Assembly: GCF_049243985.1 (NCBI RefSeq)
Contig: NC_135379.1
Span: forward strand, 18,250,001-18,314,000
DNA: 64,000 bases
From: Paroedura picta
Taxonomy: Eukaryota; Chordata; Lepidosauria; Squamata; Gekkonidae
Reading direction: 5' to 3'
Below, in pieces: positions 50,901 through 58,692 of the stretch. The notes below the pieces were generated by a model, which saw nothing but the letters and a program-made list of their open reading frames with translations, did no database searches and was not told where the DNA came from. A program made the translations under genes and the position numbers. Numbering within the stretch: position 1 is the stretch's first letter; each line of letters opens with the position of its first letter.

Positions 50901-50915
50901 CCGTCATTAAATTGA
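20867..50915 (+). CDS. MINDY3: MINDY3 deubiquitinase, complete 15-exon coding region
   Basis: MINDY3 (FAM188A, CARP) is a cysteine-protease deubiquitinase of the MINDY family that prefers K48-linked ubiquitin chains; earlier literature also tied it to apoptosis. I recognised the protein from its conserved sequence. Coding exons: 20867-20963, 28688-28767, 29459-29516, 30931-31104, 32185-32236, 33689-33803, 36275-36348, 36715-36794, 40920-40990, 43452-43532, 45976-46048, 46420-46492, 48304-48391, 49671-49742, 50766-50915. They sum to 1338 nt, or 445 codons plus stop, the same length as I recall for human. The catalytic segment FEGGPCAVIAP carries Cys52, with Gln46 six residues before it; the catalytic His is His287 in ETHLTVFF. 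An EF-hand-like stretch (DPEDNGFIPD) lies near residues 317-337. The C-terminus is WTTDRSPSLN. All introns are GT/AG and phases agree. The exon 1 ATG is in good Kozak context (GCCATGG). No disabling change is seen, so the gene looks functional. Confidence 0.97.
20970..20993 (+). repeat. (CTC)n microsatellite at start of MINDY3 intron 1
   Basis: Eight CTC-type units begin within 10 bp of the exon 1 donor. Confidence 0.85.
21160..21345 (-). mobile_element. tRNA-derived SINE, family B, diverged
   Basis: Antisense TCTGCTCTGACTGGCAGCTG and GAGATGCTGGGGATTGGACC. Just downstream of MINDY3 exon 1. Confidence 0.55.
21669..21775 (+). mobile_element. 5S-derived SINE, 3' part, in MINDY3 intron 1
   Basis: Contains CTTGCTTTGAAAACCCATAA and GTCAGCTGTGACTTGACAGC, the 3' body of the same family. 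Confidence 0.6.
23602..23730. mobile_element. Foldback hAT MITE copy in MINDY3 intron 1
   Basis: Same family as 8907-9042. Flanks CCTTAAAC and CCTTAATC (7 of 8 match). Part of the inner region is duplicated. Confidence 0.75.
23818..24329. mobile_element. hAT-like GC-rich nonautonomous transposon in MINDY3 intron 1
   Basis: Inverted ends CCAATTATGCACGG and CCGTGCATAATGG. A perfect 8-bp duplication GTCTGTGA flanks it (23810-23817, 24330-24337). The GC-rich core makes a CpG-dense patch inside an AT-rich intron; no transposase frame. Confidence 0.75.
24528..24735 (-). mobile_element. tRNA-derived SINE, family B, in MINDY3 intron 1
   Basis: Antisense: ATGAAGCTGCCTTATATGGC, then GAGATACCAGGGATTGAA (B-box region), then AAAGCAGATGTTCTACCACC (A-box region). 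Confidence 0.7.
26570..26760. repeat. Unclassified DNA-transposon-like repeat in MINDY3 intron 1
   Basis: Contains TTCATGAACAAAATTTCATG-type short palindromes and GGGACTCTGAGTCCC. Similar in style to the 3.5-kb repeat. Confidence 0.35.
26895..27080. mobile_element. Fragment possibly related to the CCATTATGCACGG transposon
   Basis: GC-rich patch ending CCCCCGTGCATAATG, like the right end of the 23.8-kb element. Left end not found. Confidence 0.35.
28688..28767 (+). CDS. MINDY3: MINDY3 coding exon 2 (catalytic Cys)
   Basis: 80 nt encoding FVFSESEP to IAPVQ. It carries the catalytic Cys52 in GGPCAV and Gln46, which I infer stabilises the oxyanion by analogy with MINDY1. Acceptor ..CCTAG, donor CAG|GTAACA. 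Confidence 0.95.
29459..29516 (+). CDS. MINDY3: MINDY3 coding exon 3
   Basis: 58 nt encoding AYLLTKLFTCEKSTWRQCQ. It appears to be one residue shorter than my recollection of the human segment, which offsets one extra residue in exon 1. Acceptor ATATAAG, donor CAAG|GTAAAC. Confidence 0.93.
30931..31104 (+). CDS. MINDY3: MINDY3 coding exon 4
   Basis: 174 nt, the longest coding exon. It encodes EEEQKNLLCHTLCDILE, then the less conserved linker ETASISESPAETSQQEEQP. Acceptor CATTTCAG, donor CCCT|GTAAGC. The frame stays open past the donor, but similarity to the family stops there. Confidence 0.95.
32185..32236 (+). CDS. MINDY3: MINDY3 coding exon 5
   Basis: 52 nt encoding ALDVEELGFERFHALI. Acceptor GTATAG, donor TTCA|GTAAGT. 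The codon split across the exon 5/6 junction reads His where I recall Gln in human; this is a substitution, not a frame problem. Confidence 0.94.
32368..32545. repeat. Same interspersed repeat family, in MINDY3 intron 5
   Basis: Contains GAGTCCAGTGGCCGCTTTAA and GAGTCCAGTGGCACCTTTAA with TATAAGCTTTCTTGTGCAT between them. Confidence 0.6.
32998..33256 (-). mobile_element. Sauria-type SINE with Bov-B-like tail, in MINDY3 intron 5
   Basis: In minus orientation it starts with a tRNA-like head (GCCTCTTGTGGCGCAGAGTG, with a GTTCGATCCC-type B box) and ends in ATACCTTTACC, the Bov-B-type tail. A perfect 17-bp target-site duplication (TTTTTTGTCATCTGTTA) flanks it at 32981-32997 and 33257-33273. The clean duplication and near-consensus sequence point to a recent insertion. 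Confidence 0.85.
33689..33803 (+). CDS. MINDY3: MINDY3 coding exon 6
   Basis: 115 nt encoding KQSFSSFPDFKDAV to GVLLFLYSVILTK. Acceptor ATCTTCAG, donor AAG|GTTTGT, which is a weaker donor than the others. Confidence 0.94.
34321..34610. repeat. Unclassified interspersed repeat in MINDY3 intron 6
   Basis: Contains TGTGTTTCAACGCCCCTTGG followed by GTCTTTTTCAGTGGTC, a block I associate with a squamate repeat. A short duplicated segment (ATCTCAATACAGTACA twice) lies just upstream at 34251-34285. Confidence 0.4.
36275..36348 (+). CDS. MINDY3: MINDY3 coding exon 7
   Basis: 74 nt encoding GIENIKNEIEHSTEPLIDP and VYGHG. Acceptor TTTTATAG, donor GATG|GTATGT. The split codon at the exon 7/8 junction reads Cys. 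Confidence 0.95.
36715..36794 (+). CDS. MINDY3: MINDY3 coding exon 8
   Basis: 80 nt encoding QSLINLLLTGHAVSNVWDGD then RECSGM, a highly conserved block. Acceptor TCATGTAG, donor ATGA|GTAAGT. Confidence 0.96.
36840..36889. mobile_element. Half copy of the foldback MITE in MINDY3 intron 8
   Basis: Only the right arm is present, ending GGTTGACTACCCCTG. Confidence 0.75.
38575..38692 (+). mobile_element. SINE family A, 3' half, in MINDY3 intron 8
   Basis: Contains CCCAGGGTGTCTGTTGTGGG through AGAACCAATTCTTCTTCT; head missing. Confidence 0.75.
40920..40990 (+). CDS. MINDY3: MINDY3 coding exon 9
   Basis: 71 nt encoding LLGIHKQATVGFLTLIESL then RFCK. Acceptor CTACACAG, donor TAAG|GTAAGC. Confidence 0.96.
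41173..41378. mobile_element. hAT-type MITE with internal hairpin, in MINDY3 intron 9
   Basis: Left end CAGCGGCCCCCAAACC, right end GGTTAGGGACCCCTG; same family as the 1.2- and 15.7-kb copies. An internal inverted repeat of about 22 bp (GGGCGCCAGCGCACCGGTGG and its complement) lies at about 41238-41302. Flanking duplication not clear. Confidence 0.7.
42278..42960 (-). mobile_element. LINE 3' fragment, L2-like, in MINDY3 intron 9
   Basis: Minus-strand frames contain IQFKVLAITWQALCDLGPSY, aligning to the L2 block FKVLVLTFKAIRGLGPTY. A 3'UTR-like part lies at 42278-42330. Broken by stops. Confidence 0.5.
43452..43532 (+). CDS. MINDY3: MINDY3 coding exon 10 (catalytic His)
   Basis: 81 nt, phase 0 on both sides, encoding VGSYLKSPKFPIWILGSE then THLTVFFAK. 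His287 in THLTV is the predicted catalytic histidine. The acceptor follows a long T run (TTTTTTTTAAG); donor CAAG|GTAGGA. Confidence 0.96.
45277..45600. mobile_element. Old LINE-like interspersed repeat in MINDY3 intron 10
   Basis: Contains GAGCCCTGCTGGATCAGACC and CATCTAGTCCAGCATCC, a repeat known from reptile genomes. I cannot name the family with certainty. Confidence 0.5.
45976..46048 (+). CDS. MINDY3: MINDY3 coding exon 11
   Basis: 73 nt encoding DLALVAPEAPSEQARRVFET then YDPE. Acceptor TCTAAAG, donor GAAG|GTAAGA. Confidence 0.96.
46420..46492 (+). CDS. MINDY3: MINDY3 coding exon 12 (EF-hand-like)
   Basis: 73 nt encoding NGFIPDTLLEDVMKALDLV then SDTE. With the end of exon 11 it forms an EF-hand-like helix-loop-helix. 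Acceptor TTTTTTAG, donor AATA|GTAAGC. Confidence 0.95.
46704..46914 (-). mobile_element. SINE family A, diverged, in MINDY3 intron 12
   Basis: Antisense copy: CCCTGTGAGGTAGCTGGCTG, then CCAAGGTCACC, ending CACCACACTGGC. Confidence 0.65.
47182..47412 (+). mobile_element. SINE family A in MINDY3 intron 12
   Basis: Head CCAGTGTGGTGGTTAAGAGG, body CTCACAGGGTGCCTGTAG, tail near GACTCCTCCTTCTC. Confidence 0.75.
48304..48391 (+). CDS. MINDY3: MINDY3 coding exon 13
   Basis: 88 nt encoding VNLMKTKLDPEGLGIILLG then PFLQEFFPEQ. Acceptor TTATCATAG, donor ACAG|GTAACA. Confidence 0.96.
48832..49106 (-). mobile_element. SINE family A, full length, in MINDY3 intron 13
   Basis: Antisense full copy from AGAAGAGGAAGAGTTGGTTC to CCTAACCACTACACCA. 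Confidence 0.8.
49455..49580 (+). mobile_element. 5S rRNA-derived SINE in MINDY3 intron 13
   Basis: ACTTCATCAGATCTTGGC head, then CCATGAGTCAACTGTGA tail; middle shortened. Ends about 90 bp before exon 14. Confidence 0.6.
49671..49742 (+). CDS. MINDY3: MINDY3 coding exon 14
   Basis: 72 nt, phase 0 on both sides, encoding DSKIQESFPVYHYNGLKQSN then YNEK. Acceptor GTGTTCAG, donor AAAG|GTACGG. The exon starts about 100 bp after a 5S-derived SINE. Confidence 0.95.
50766..50915 (+). CDS. MINDY3: MINDY3 coding exon 15, with stop codon
   Basis: 150 nt of coding sequence encoding VMYVEGTAVIMGFEDPMLQ, then DDTPIKRCLQTKWPYVELLW, then TTDRSPSLN and a TGA stop at 50913-50915. Acceptor GCCGGCAG. The 3'UTR continues in the same exon. 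Confidence 0.97.
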   Translation, partial: VMYVEGTAVIMGFEDPMLQTDDTPIKRCLQTKWPYVELLWTTDRSPSLN

Positions 50916-51436
50916 TGTTGAAAGAAGGCTTCGTACTATTATCCAGCTTTGGAAGGAGATTGGGTTTTGATAGGCAGCTTCCTGTAAAACAAAACCCTCT
51001 CTTCAGCTGTGTGGCTATACACTGGTATCACTGAGGAACTGTAAACACTTTTTCAGTGTTAATTTAGATTTTTTTAAACAACTGGATTGATTTGTATTAT
51101 ATCAGCTAGTTCTTTTTTTACCCATTCTACTACAGTTAAGATGCTTATTTTCACCCAGAAGCCTCTCTGATAAGCCTAAAATCCTGAAGGATGGTCTAGC
51201 ACTGCAACACCTGTGTATTAGGTGAAATTTGTCTTAAATACCATGGTATTCACCTGTTGACACATCTGGCCATGTATTGTGTTTGAATTATACTGCCTTA
51301 GGACGTTTTGCAAGGACATTCCCTCACGGTGGGCCCCATGAAATTGAAAGGGAATGTGCAGAAGAAGCCATATTCTTTGTGCAGTTCTCATTCATTTCAC
51401 TGGAGATTGTTCTGGAGAGCTTCCAGGTGGGTAGAG

Positions 51437-51572
51437 CAGGGGTAGTCAAACTGCAACCCTCCAGATGTCCATGGACCACAATTCCCAGAAGCCCCTGCCA
51501 GCAACTGCTGGCAGGGGCTTCTGGGAATTGTAGTCCATGGACATCTGGAGGGCCGCAGTTTGACTACCCCTG
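51437..51572. mobile_element. Foldback hAT MITE inside the MINDY3 3'UTR
   Basis: A 136-bp near-perfect palindrome between the stop codon and the poly(A) signals. Flanks GGGTAGAG and GGGTTAGAG are an 8-bp duplication with one inserted base. If transcribed it would fold into a hairpin of about 60 bp. Confidence 0.85.
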
Positions 51573-51913
51573 GGGTTAGAGTGTCCTAAGCACTACCAGG
51601 ACTAGACTGGCATTTGCACTGACTATGTTTAGTGAGTTAAACTTCTGCTGTTCTTTCCCTTCTAGAAATCGACATGGCTTTGCACAAACGGGGCCAAAAT
51701 TATAAATCTTAAAATATATAAATGATGAATGCTATTTATTGGCAAGTTATATTTTTCCCCTGGGCTTACTTATTGAAAGTGAAGGAAAGATTTAAAAAGG
51801 ATATTAATATTTGAAGTTGTATAAAGGAATATGTATAAACGGTGGAGAGAATTTGTGCTATGATTTTTGCAGTTGTCCATATTATTGCCAAATACCTCTT
51901 CTCAATATATCCT

Positions 51914-51919
51914 AATAAA
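51914..51919 (+). terminator. Candidate poly(A) signal AATAAA
   Basis: First good AATAAA after the MINDY3 stop. A second one lies at 52011-52016 in a run of A. Which is used needs transcript data. Confidence 0.4.
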
Positions 51920-52101
51920 AACAAGGCAGCACTATTGTATGTGTTACATGCATGAGAACATCTGTTATTAGTGTAGTCCATTATTTATTATCTAGCAAGG
52001 CGTAAATAATAATAAAAAAATGAACCCAAATAATGGCCTAGTCGTGTCTGCCTCATTGCCTATCTCATCTGATCACTACTTGTTTTTTTACAGTGCCATC
52101 A

Positions 52102-52147
52102 TAGAATCATAGAGTTGGAAGGGGCCATGCAGGCCATCTAGTCCAAG
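52102..52147 (-). mobile_element. CR1 LINE 3' scrap, antisense
   Basis: ATAGAATCATAGAGTTGGAA and GGCCATCTAGTCCAA mark the reverse complement of the CR1 terminus. It lies just after the MINDY3 3' end. Confidence 0.75.
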
Positions 52148-53379
52148 GAAATAGGTATTGGGTAAGATCTAAAGCTAAGTTGTTTTGATTAAAGGTTTTT
52201 TGCATGACAAAATAGCAAATTCACAGACAGATAATCCCAATGGCTAACAGTTTCCTGATTTCCAGAAATTCAGAACAAACTCTTTTATTAGAAGGTTGAG
52301 AGGGTGTGGTATGTCACCTTTAAAATACATTACACTTGCTTTTCATCATGGTTACTGAGCATGCCCAAGACTGCCATGGAGAGGATTTTTTTAAGCTCAA
52401 ACCTCTCTATCACCCCCCCTCCCAGTTTCCTGCCTTTCCCTGGTACAGAGGACGTAGAGCACCCTTCCCTCAATTCTCCCTCTGCCGCCACTGAGGAGAA
52501 GCTCTGTTCTTTTTTCTCCCCGGTAAACACTGCACATAAACCAAACAAGAGCCTTTAGGCTACAAAAAGCACTCTTTAAGAAATGCAGTTCTTGGGGATC
52601 AACTTGAGCATTGCCTACAATGTTCTGCTGAGAAGCACGATGTATTTCACTATTCTGCCTGCTGCCAATTCACCCTGAAGGCAAGGCATGACAGAGCTTT
52701 CCGCCTAAAAACAGCACTTTGGAAAACAAGCTTTCTATGCTTCTTGAGACAAAGATCCAAGCTGTATGCTGCCTTCCATTACCGATAGAATGATCCAGTT
52801 ATCCTCTTTTCTGAAACTGACCACACCAGACCCAAATAAGCCCCACAGGGCTACGGGCTCAGTCCCTACATCCCCAGACCAAAGTTCCTTAGAACCATCA
52901 TTGAAGACGACTCAGCATGGCAGTCTTAGGGAATGTCAGCAATGAATTTGGTTCAGGTGAGTCAAGCAGCCTTAGGAGACTCCATGGGCTATCTGTGGTT
53001 CTACAGTTGTCAGGGTCACCCAGAGGGTGAGGAGGTGCCAGGGCTGGAACAGCGAGCAGCATGGCTGGTGGTATCCAACGGTACAAGATATATTGTCCTT
53101 TGGCAAGACATCCAGGCACTGACCCGCCTACCTGTTCCCCAAGAAGGCTCAGAATTGCTCAGCAAAGGCTCCTTTGTAACATTTAGTAGTCATGGGTAAG
53201 ATGACAAGTCCTCTTGTGGGTGAAAAACTGGTTAATTAACAGGGAACTGAATATAAAGGGGCAGTTTTCACAGTCTAAGGTGGCAAGCAGTGGGGTCCTA
53301 ACTATAAATACATGTTGAAGGGGTCTGAGCTTGAGGTGACTGACAAGGGGTTGTGGTAGATAACTCACTAAAAATATCA

Positions 53380-53745
53380 ATTCAGCGTGCGATAATAAAA
53401 AATGGTAAATGCCGTGCTGGGAATTACTAGGAAGGGGTTTGAAAACATCAGCCAGTATCATAATGCCCCTGTATAAATCAATGGTGCTGCCTCATTTGGA
53501 AAACACTACAATTCTGGTCACTGCACCTCAAAAAAAATGTAGCATTGGGGAAAAGTGCAGAAAAGGGCTACTAAAATAATGGAGAGGGGTGGAATGCCTT
53601 CCCTGTGAAGAGAGGTTAAAGGGCTTAGGGCTCTTTAATTTGGAGAAATGATGACTGAGAGGTAACATGAGAGGTTTATAAAATTATGCATGGGACGGAC
53701 AAGGTAGAGAAGTTGAACTTAATTCTACACAGTCTTTAAAGATCA
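53380..53745 (+). mobile_element. CR1 LINE fragment (end of ORF2 and 3'UTR)
   Basis: Shows the CR1 blocks GGTGCTGCCTCATTTGGAAA and GAGAGGTTAAAGGGCTTAGG. No terminal ATTCTATG; truncated at both ends. Confidence 0.65.
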
Positions 53746-53865
53746 AAGACGCCAGGAGCAATGGCTTTATCAGACATGAAATGTGCAGTTGTGTGTGAAT
53801 CTAAGCAATACATTCCAGTAATGCATTTAAATACACTGCCAGACCAAATAATGCATTTATCAGTT

Positions 53866-53866
53866 A

Positions 53867-53910
<44 letters not shown>

Positions 53911-53911
53911 G
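53866..53911 (+). repeat. (ATT)n microsatellite, tail of the L2 LINE
   Basis: About 15 perfect ATT units directly at the 3' end of the minus-strand L2 copy; best read as its tail, now a microsatellite. Confidence 0.85.
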
Positions 53912-53924
53912 ATTTATTTCCCGC

Positions 53925-54121
53925 CTCTCCCGATAGGCTCGAGGCGGGTCACAACAACTAATCCCATTAAAATTCCCATTAAAACATCACTCTACTAACA
54001 TGGCGGCTAAAAATCCCATCCCTCCCCCAATTATTAAGAGGTGAAGAGGAAAGGATAGGGGAGTAGCGTACACTCCAACTCCTAGGGGGGGAGCGATGTC
54101 CCTGATTTGCTGACCCCAGCC
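53925..54121 (-). mobile_element. 3'UTR of the L2 LINE
   Basis: Continues the LINE above on the minus strand and ends with a GGGAGAGGCGGGAAATAAAT-type terminus. The (TAA)n tail follows directly. Confidence 0.75.
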
Positions 54122-55018
54122 TCAACCATAGACCTGGTGGAAGAGCTCCGTTTTACAAGCCCTGCGGAATGCTGACAAATCCCGCAGGGCCCGCAGATCA
54201 CCCGGGAGCTCATTCCACCAGGTAGGGGCCAGGACTGAAAAAGCCCTGGCCCTGGTCGAGGCTAGGCGCGCTTCCTTCGGGCCGGGGACGACCAACAGGT
54301 TCTCACCCGCAGAGCGTAAGGCCCTGCGGGGGGCATAGAGCGGTAGGCGGTCCCTCAGGTATGTGGGTCCCAACCCGCGTATGGCCTTGAAGGTTAAAAC
54401 CAAAACCTTGAACCGGATCCGGGCAGCAATTGGCAGCCAATGCAGCTGCCTCAGCACCGGCTGGATGTGGGCCCTCCAAGATGTTCCAGTGAGGACCCTG
54501 GCAGCTGCATTTTGTACCAGCTGTAGTTTCCGGATCAGGGACAAGGGTAGGCCTGCGTAGAGCGAGTTACAGAAATCTATTCTGGAGGTGACTGTCGCAT
54601 GGATCACTGTGGCCAAGTGGTCAGGGGACAGGTAGGGCGCTAGTAGCCGGGCCTGGCGAAGGTAGAAAAATGCCTGGCCCGCTACTCTCTTGACCTGAGC
54701 CTCCATAGTCAGGGAGGCATCAATGGTCACACCCAAATTCCTAGCTTGGGGCACGATGGTAAGTTGCACCCCTGCTAGGGTGGGTAAACGCGCTATCTGT
54801 TCCTGCCCCCTTCCCCCCAGCCACAGGACCTCCGTCTTGGAGGGGTTGAGTTTCAGGCGACTCTGCTCGAACCATTCTGTCACTGCTTCCAAACATCTGG
54901 CAAATGGTTCCGGGGGGGAGTTCGGGTGACCGTCCATTAGGAGATAGAGCTGGGTGTCATCAGCGTACTGAGTTGCTCTGTTGTACCCCTGAGATGCTGT
55001 TCTGGGATGAGCATTCAT
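54122..55018 (-). mobile_element. L2-clade LINE, reverse transcriptase C-terminal half, long open frame
   Basis: A 298-codon open frame on the minus strand. The reverse-transcriptase palm motif QYADDTQLYL lies at its start (54950-54970), followed by typical L2 blocks: SRIDFCNSLYAGLP, LQLVQNAAARVLTG, LHWLPIAARIRFKVLVLTFK, and AFSVLAPTWWNELP near the end. The element is 5'-truncated just upstream of YADD, so it lacks the endonuclease and most of the polymerase. The uninterrupted frame suggests a fairly recent insertion. The 3'UTR runs to about 53925 and ends in an (ATT)n tail. Confidence 0.9.
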
Positions 55019-55051
55019 AATGCAGCGGTATATTCTTTTACAAGGGCATTT

Positions 55052-55252
55052 CTATTAGGGTTGCAAGCTCTGGGTTGGAGATTGGAGGATGGGGAGGTAT
55101 GATGTGGTATGTGGTATGATGGTGGTATGATGCCGTAGAGTCCACTTCCCAAAGCAGAGGCTTTCTCCAGGAGAACTGGCCTCTGTCTAATGGAGACCAA
55201 TTGTAATAGCATATCTCCAGCCGTCATTTGGAGGCTGGCAACCCTAATTTCA
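55052..55252 (-). repeat. Unclassified interspersed repeat, family C, antisense
   Basis: Starts TAGGGTTGCAAGCTCTGG; ends GGAGGCTGGCAACCCTAA; contains GTAGAGTCCACTTCCCAAAG. Abuts the truncated 5' end of the L2 LINE. Confidence 0.6.
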
Positions 55253-55807
55253 TTGTACACAGAAAGGTAGTTCCAGGAGAATACACTGTTGTCTTTGGCA
55301 GCACTATCTGCTACAAAATACACACTTATTTCCAACAAATGCTGCTGAATATATTTTTATTGGGAGGGTGAAAATGAGATCCGCAGTAGGAAATTGCCGC
55401 TGAAAATTACATAACTGTACAAACGTATTTGTTTAGGAGCCCTAAATATATCTGCACAGCTTACCATGTGCTTCATTGTAGAGCAGGAGGAGGAAAGCGA
55501 AATACAAGAACTTGCTGTTCAGATTAGAGCTGCGAGGAATTGCAGCACCTCATCCCCACCCCGGTCTTGTGATGTTACTGGCTGTTACTATTTGAGCTCC
55601 TTTTTACCATACCCAGAGATTCGTCAGGACTCTGTATTTTGCTGCGGCAGTTTCTATCCTTTGGGTTAAGTTACCATAATTAAAATGTAAACACAATATT
55701 TGGAATACTGAGGAAAAGCCTGCCAGCTGGGACTCACTGGTATGGAAAAAAAAATACAGCCCAATTACTAGTGGGCACAAGCCAGAAGATACATGTTACA
55801 CCTGTGG

Positions 55808-55935
55808 AGGGGCAGTGGCTTTGTGGAAGAACCTCTGTTTTGCATGCATAAGGTTCCAAGTTCAATCAGTGGCATCTCCGGTTATAAAAAAACAGTTGGT
55901 GATGTTGAAAGACTTCCGTCAGAGACCCTAGAGCA
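55808..55935 (+). mobile_element. tRNA-derived SINE, family B, 5' part
   Basis: GGGGCAGTGGCTTTGTGGAA head and GGTTCCAAGTTCAATCAGTG B-box region, followed by the family body; 3' end missing. Confidence 0.65.
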
Positions 55936-57382
55936 ACCTTTCTCAATTTTTTAACCATTGAGAATCCCCATGAAACATTCCTCAGGGTTCAAGAAGCCCC
56001 AGAAGTGGTACAATCATGCAGGATATGGTTGGGAAACGTAGCTGTGTTCATGCCCACCCAGGGCCCCTCCTTCCCACCCCCTCTAGGCCCAACATTGGCC
56101 ATTTTAGAATGGGGGTGGGTGGGAAGGTTTGGCATGACTATATCCTTAACAACTAGTGGCTCTTATTTATATATTTGTGCAGAGCCATAATGGGTGGAGC
56201 TTGTCCAGACTCCATTTCCAGCTGGATATGCATTGTGGGCCAATCAGGATGCACCCAGCAAAGGAGGACATAATGCTTCAAGAACCAACAGTCCAAGTGG
56301 CCAGCTTCTTTGAATCTGCACCTGAAAAAACTGGCCTCTTGCTCATAACCTAAATCACAATAGACATATTTGTCTTCCAGATATCATACGCCTCTTTCTT
56401 CTTTCAGAAGTGAGGCTTCTGTCTGTCTGCATTATCTTCAGCTTCTCCCAGGTCTAAGAGTCTAGTGACCCATCTTCGTAAAGGCTCCTGTGGTTCTAGT
56501 CATCTGGGAATTATTGCTTACTGGCACACTCGAGGGAATCAAGACCTAGAGGGCCCAGTATTTATATTCCCATCAGGGACTGTGCCTCTGAAGTGCAGCT
56601 AAACTGTTTTCCAAGGAATTGACTGTAGCAAGATCAAATATAGGGCCCTTGAGTCATCATTAGACACCAACAGGAAAAGGTTTTGAGGGCAAGAGACTGT
56701 ATCTTGTTGGTGTTTTTAGATAGCCCTGTTTTCCATTTAACCTTTGAAGGGAAGAGGTCCAGAAACAGTGCTCAATGTTTGGGTTTGTTTTGTTTGTGTT
56801 CTTCAGGGTGGGCAAGAACCCTGTAAAATAGACCTCTCTCCCTTCCCTGGGAAGGGCTTTGTTTGGGTTGGTCAGAGTTTCCTTTGGAGAGACATTCTTT
56901 TACCACTGAAGACCATGGCCTTGCTGTGATAAACTTCCTAACAGAGATAATGGCTTTTGTTGGGGCAGTGCTGGGGGCAGGTGTGTGACATTGCTTTTCT
57001 TGTCCTGTTTCAGTGTGCCCAATAAAATGGATGAGGAAAGATTCAAGGCCAGCTGCCTCTCTCAATTTCACAATGGCAGGCTTAATTTCCCAAAGAAAAT
57101 AAAGGAAGGTACTTCTGGGGTCAGTTTCCTCCTGTTTTATGAGACAGAAGCGCTGGGTTTTTTAAGTTCTCGTCTTTTCTTCCATCAAAATAGAAGCCGT
57201 GCAGATAAAAACTGCTTCAGTTTTACTGAAGGATGTCTGCCCACTAAGTAGGCATGGGAAGCACAATATCATATTCCACAACTGGTGTAATAGTCTTTGC
57301 TTCCGTCTCCAAAGAGACAGACCATACACAATTATTTATGTAGAGCTTTAAGTAAAACATCTCTGCTCTCCTGAATGCAACA

Positions 57383-57905
57383 TCAGAGAAACATAAAGTT
57401 GGAAGGTACCTCAAGGGTCATCTAGCACAACTCCCTGCAGAATGCAGGAAATTCACAACTACCTGTCCACCCATAGTGACCCCAATTCCATGCCCAGATG
57501 ATGCCCCCCCCCAAAAAAAAACCCAAATCCCTGGTCAGTCTGGCCTGGAAGAAGTTCACCTTCTGATCCCAAAGTGAAAGTCAGCATTTCCTTGGGCATG
57601 CAAGAAAGGGCCACAAGAGCCAAGCATGGACACAATACCTTCTGCCCACCCACTTACAATCTGCCTAAGTTCACAGAATCAGCATTTCCATCAGATGGCT
57701 ATCGAGCCTCTGCTTAAAAACTTCAAAAGAAGGAAAATCCACCACCTCCCAAGGAAGCCTGTTCCACTGAGGAACCACTCTAATTGTCAGGAACTTCTGG
57801 GTGTTTAGCCGAAAATTCTTTTGAATTAATTTCAAGCCACTGATTCTGGTCCGAACCTCTGGGGCAAAGGAAAACAACTTTGCTCCATATCCTACATCTG
57901 AAGTT
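57383..57905 (-). mobile_element. CR1 LINE 3' end, antisense, with short ORF2 remnant
   Basis: Plus-strand ACATAAAGTTGGAAGGTACC starts the reversed CR1 terminus. The minus-strand frame at 57671-57877 reads VVPQWNRLPWEVVDFPSFEV, a CR1 3'-region peptide. Confidence 0.75.
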
Positions 57906-58117
57906 CTCTCTGGCTTTCAACAGGATATGCCACAACACATTTGGCAGCTTTTGTTAACATATGGAAAAGATTGTCATCTAAACCTGCTCCCTTGGCACTT
58001 TTCCCCCCTTGAGATGTCCTTACATCAAAAGGCACTTTTTATGGAAGGACTCTTTTAGAACTTCTTCTGAAGCTGAAGAAACAGAGATGTGAGCTGGCTG
58101 TTCTCAGTTTGTGTGTG

Positions 58118-58310
58118 TGATAGCCCAAATAAGCTCATCTTGCTGAAGCTTGGAAACTAAGCACAGCCACTCCTTGGATGGAAGGCCACCAAGGAACACG
58201 GGCTGCTATGCAGAAGACAATGGCGAACCATCTTTGTTCATTCTTGCCTTGAAAACTCCATGAGGTGTAACTTTGAGTTCTGCATGAGTCAGCTGTGCCT
58301 TAATGACACA
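58118..58310 (+). mobile_element. 5S rRNA-derived SINE
   Basis: AGCCCAAATAAGCTCATCTT, then CTTGGATGGAAGGCCACCAA, then CTTGCCTTGAAAACTCCATG: 5S-like head plus family body. The most complete copy in the window. Confidence 0.7.
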
Positions 58311-58692
58311 CTTTACCTCAACGTACCCTTTTGTGTCTTGCTTTCATCATAGCAAAGATCACTTGGATTGGACTGTCCTAGGCAACCGCCCAGCCCACCA
58401 AATATGTGTGAAAAGCAGAAACGGCACTCTGTTCACACGACCATCAGCATCTGACTGTGTGGAGTGGCAAAGTTCACTAACAAAGGGTCATGTGACTGTA
58501 TGATACATATGTCTTAGTTATATATTTTTTCTTCTCTGGCTGGAATCGGGGAGGTTGCAATGGCGGAGTTCCCCAGCTTGGGAAGTTCACCGGACAGAAT
58601 TGTTCATCGCTCCTTCTGAAGAGAGCTGCACAAGAGCTCTCATTATGTACATCACTTAACACACACACACACACCCCTGATAGGAACGGTAC

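Larger units (their letters stand above)
50916..52020 (+). other. MINDY3: MINDY3 3'UTR with candidate poly(A) signals
   Basis: No other gene starts here. AATAAA signals lie at 51914-51919 and 52011-52016; either could end the transcript, giving a 3'UTR of about 1.0-1.1 kb. A foldback hAT MITE sits inside (51437-51572). The exact end is inferred. Confidence 0.55.

Noticed and set aside
54122-55018. 298-codon frame as a host gene
   Set aside because: Contains YADD and other L2 LINE blocks; it is a retrotransposon, not a host gene.
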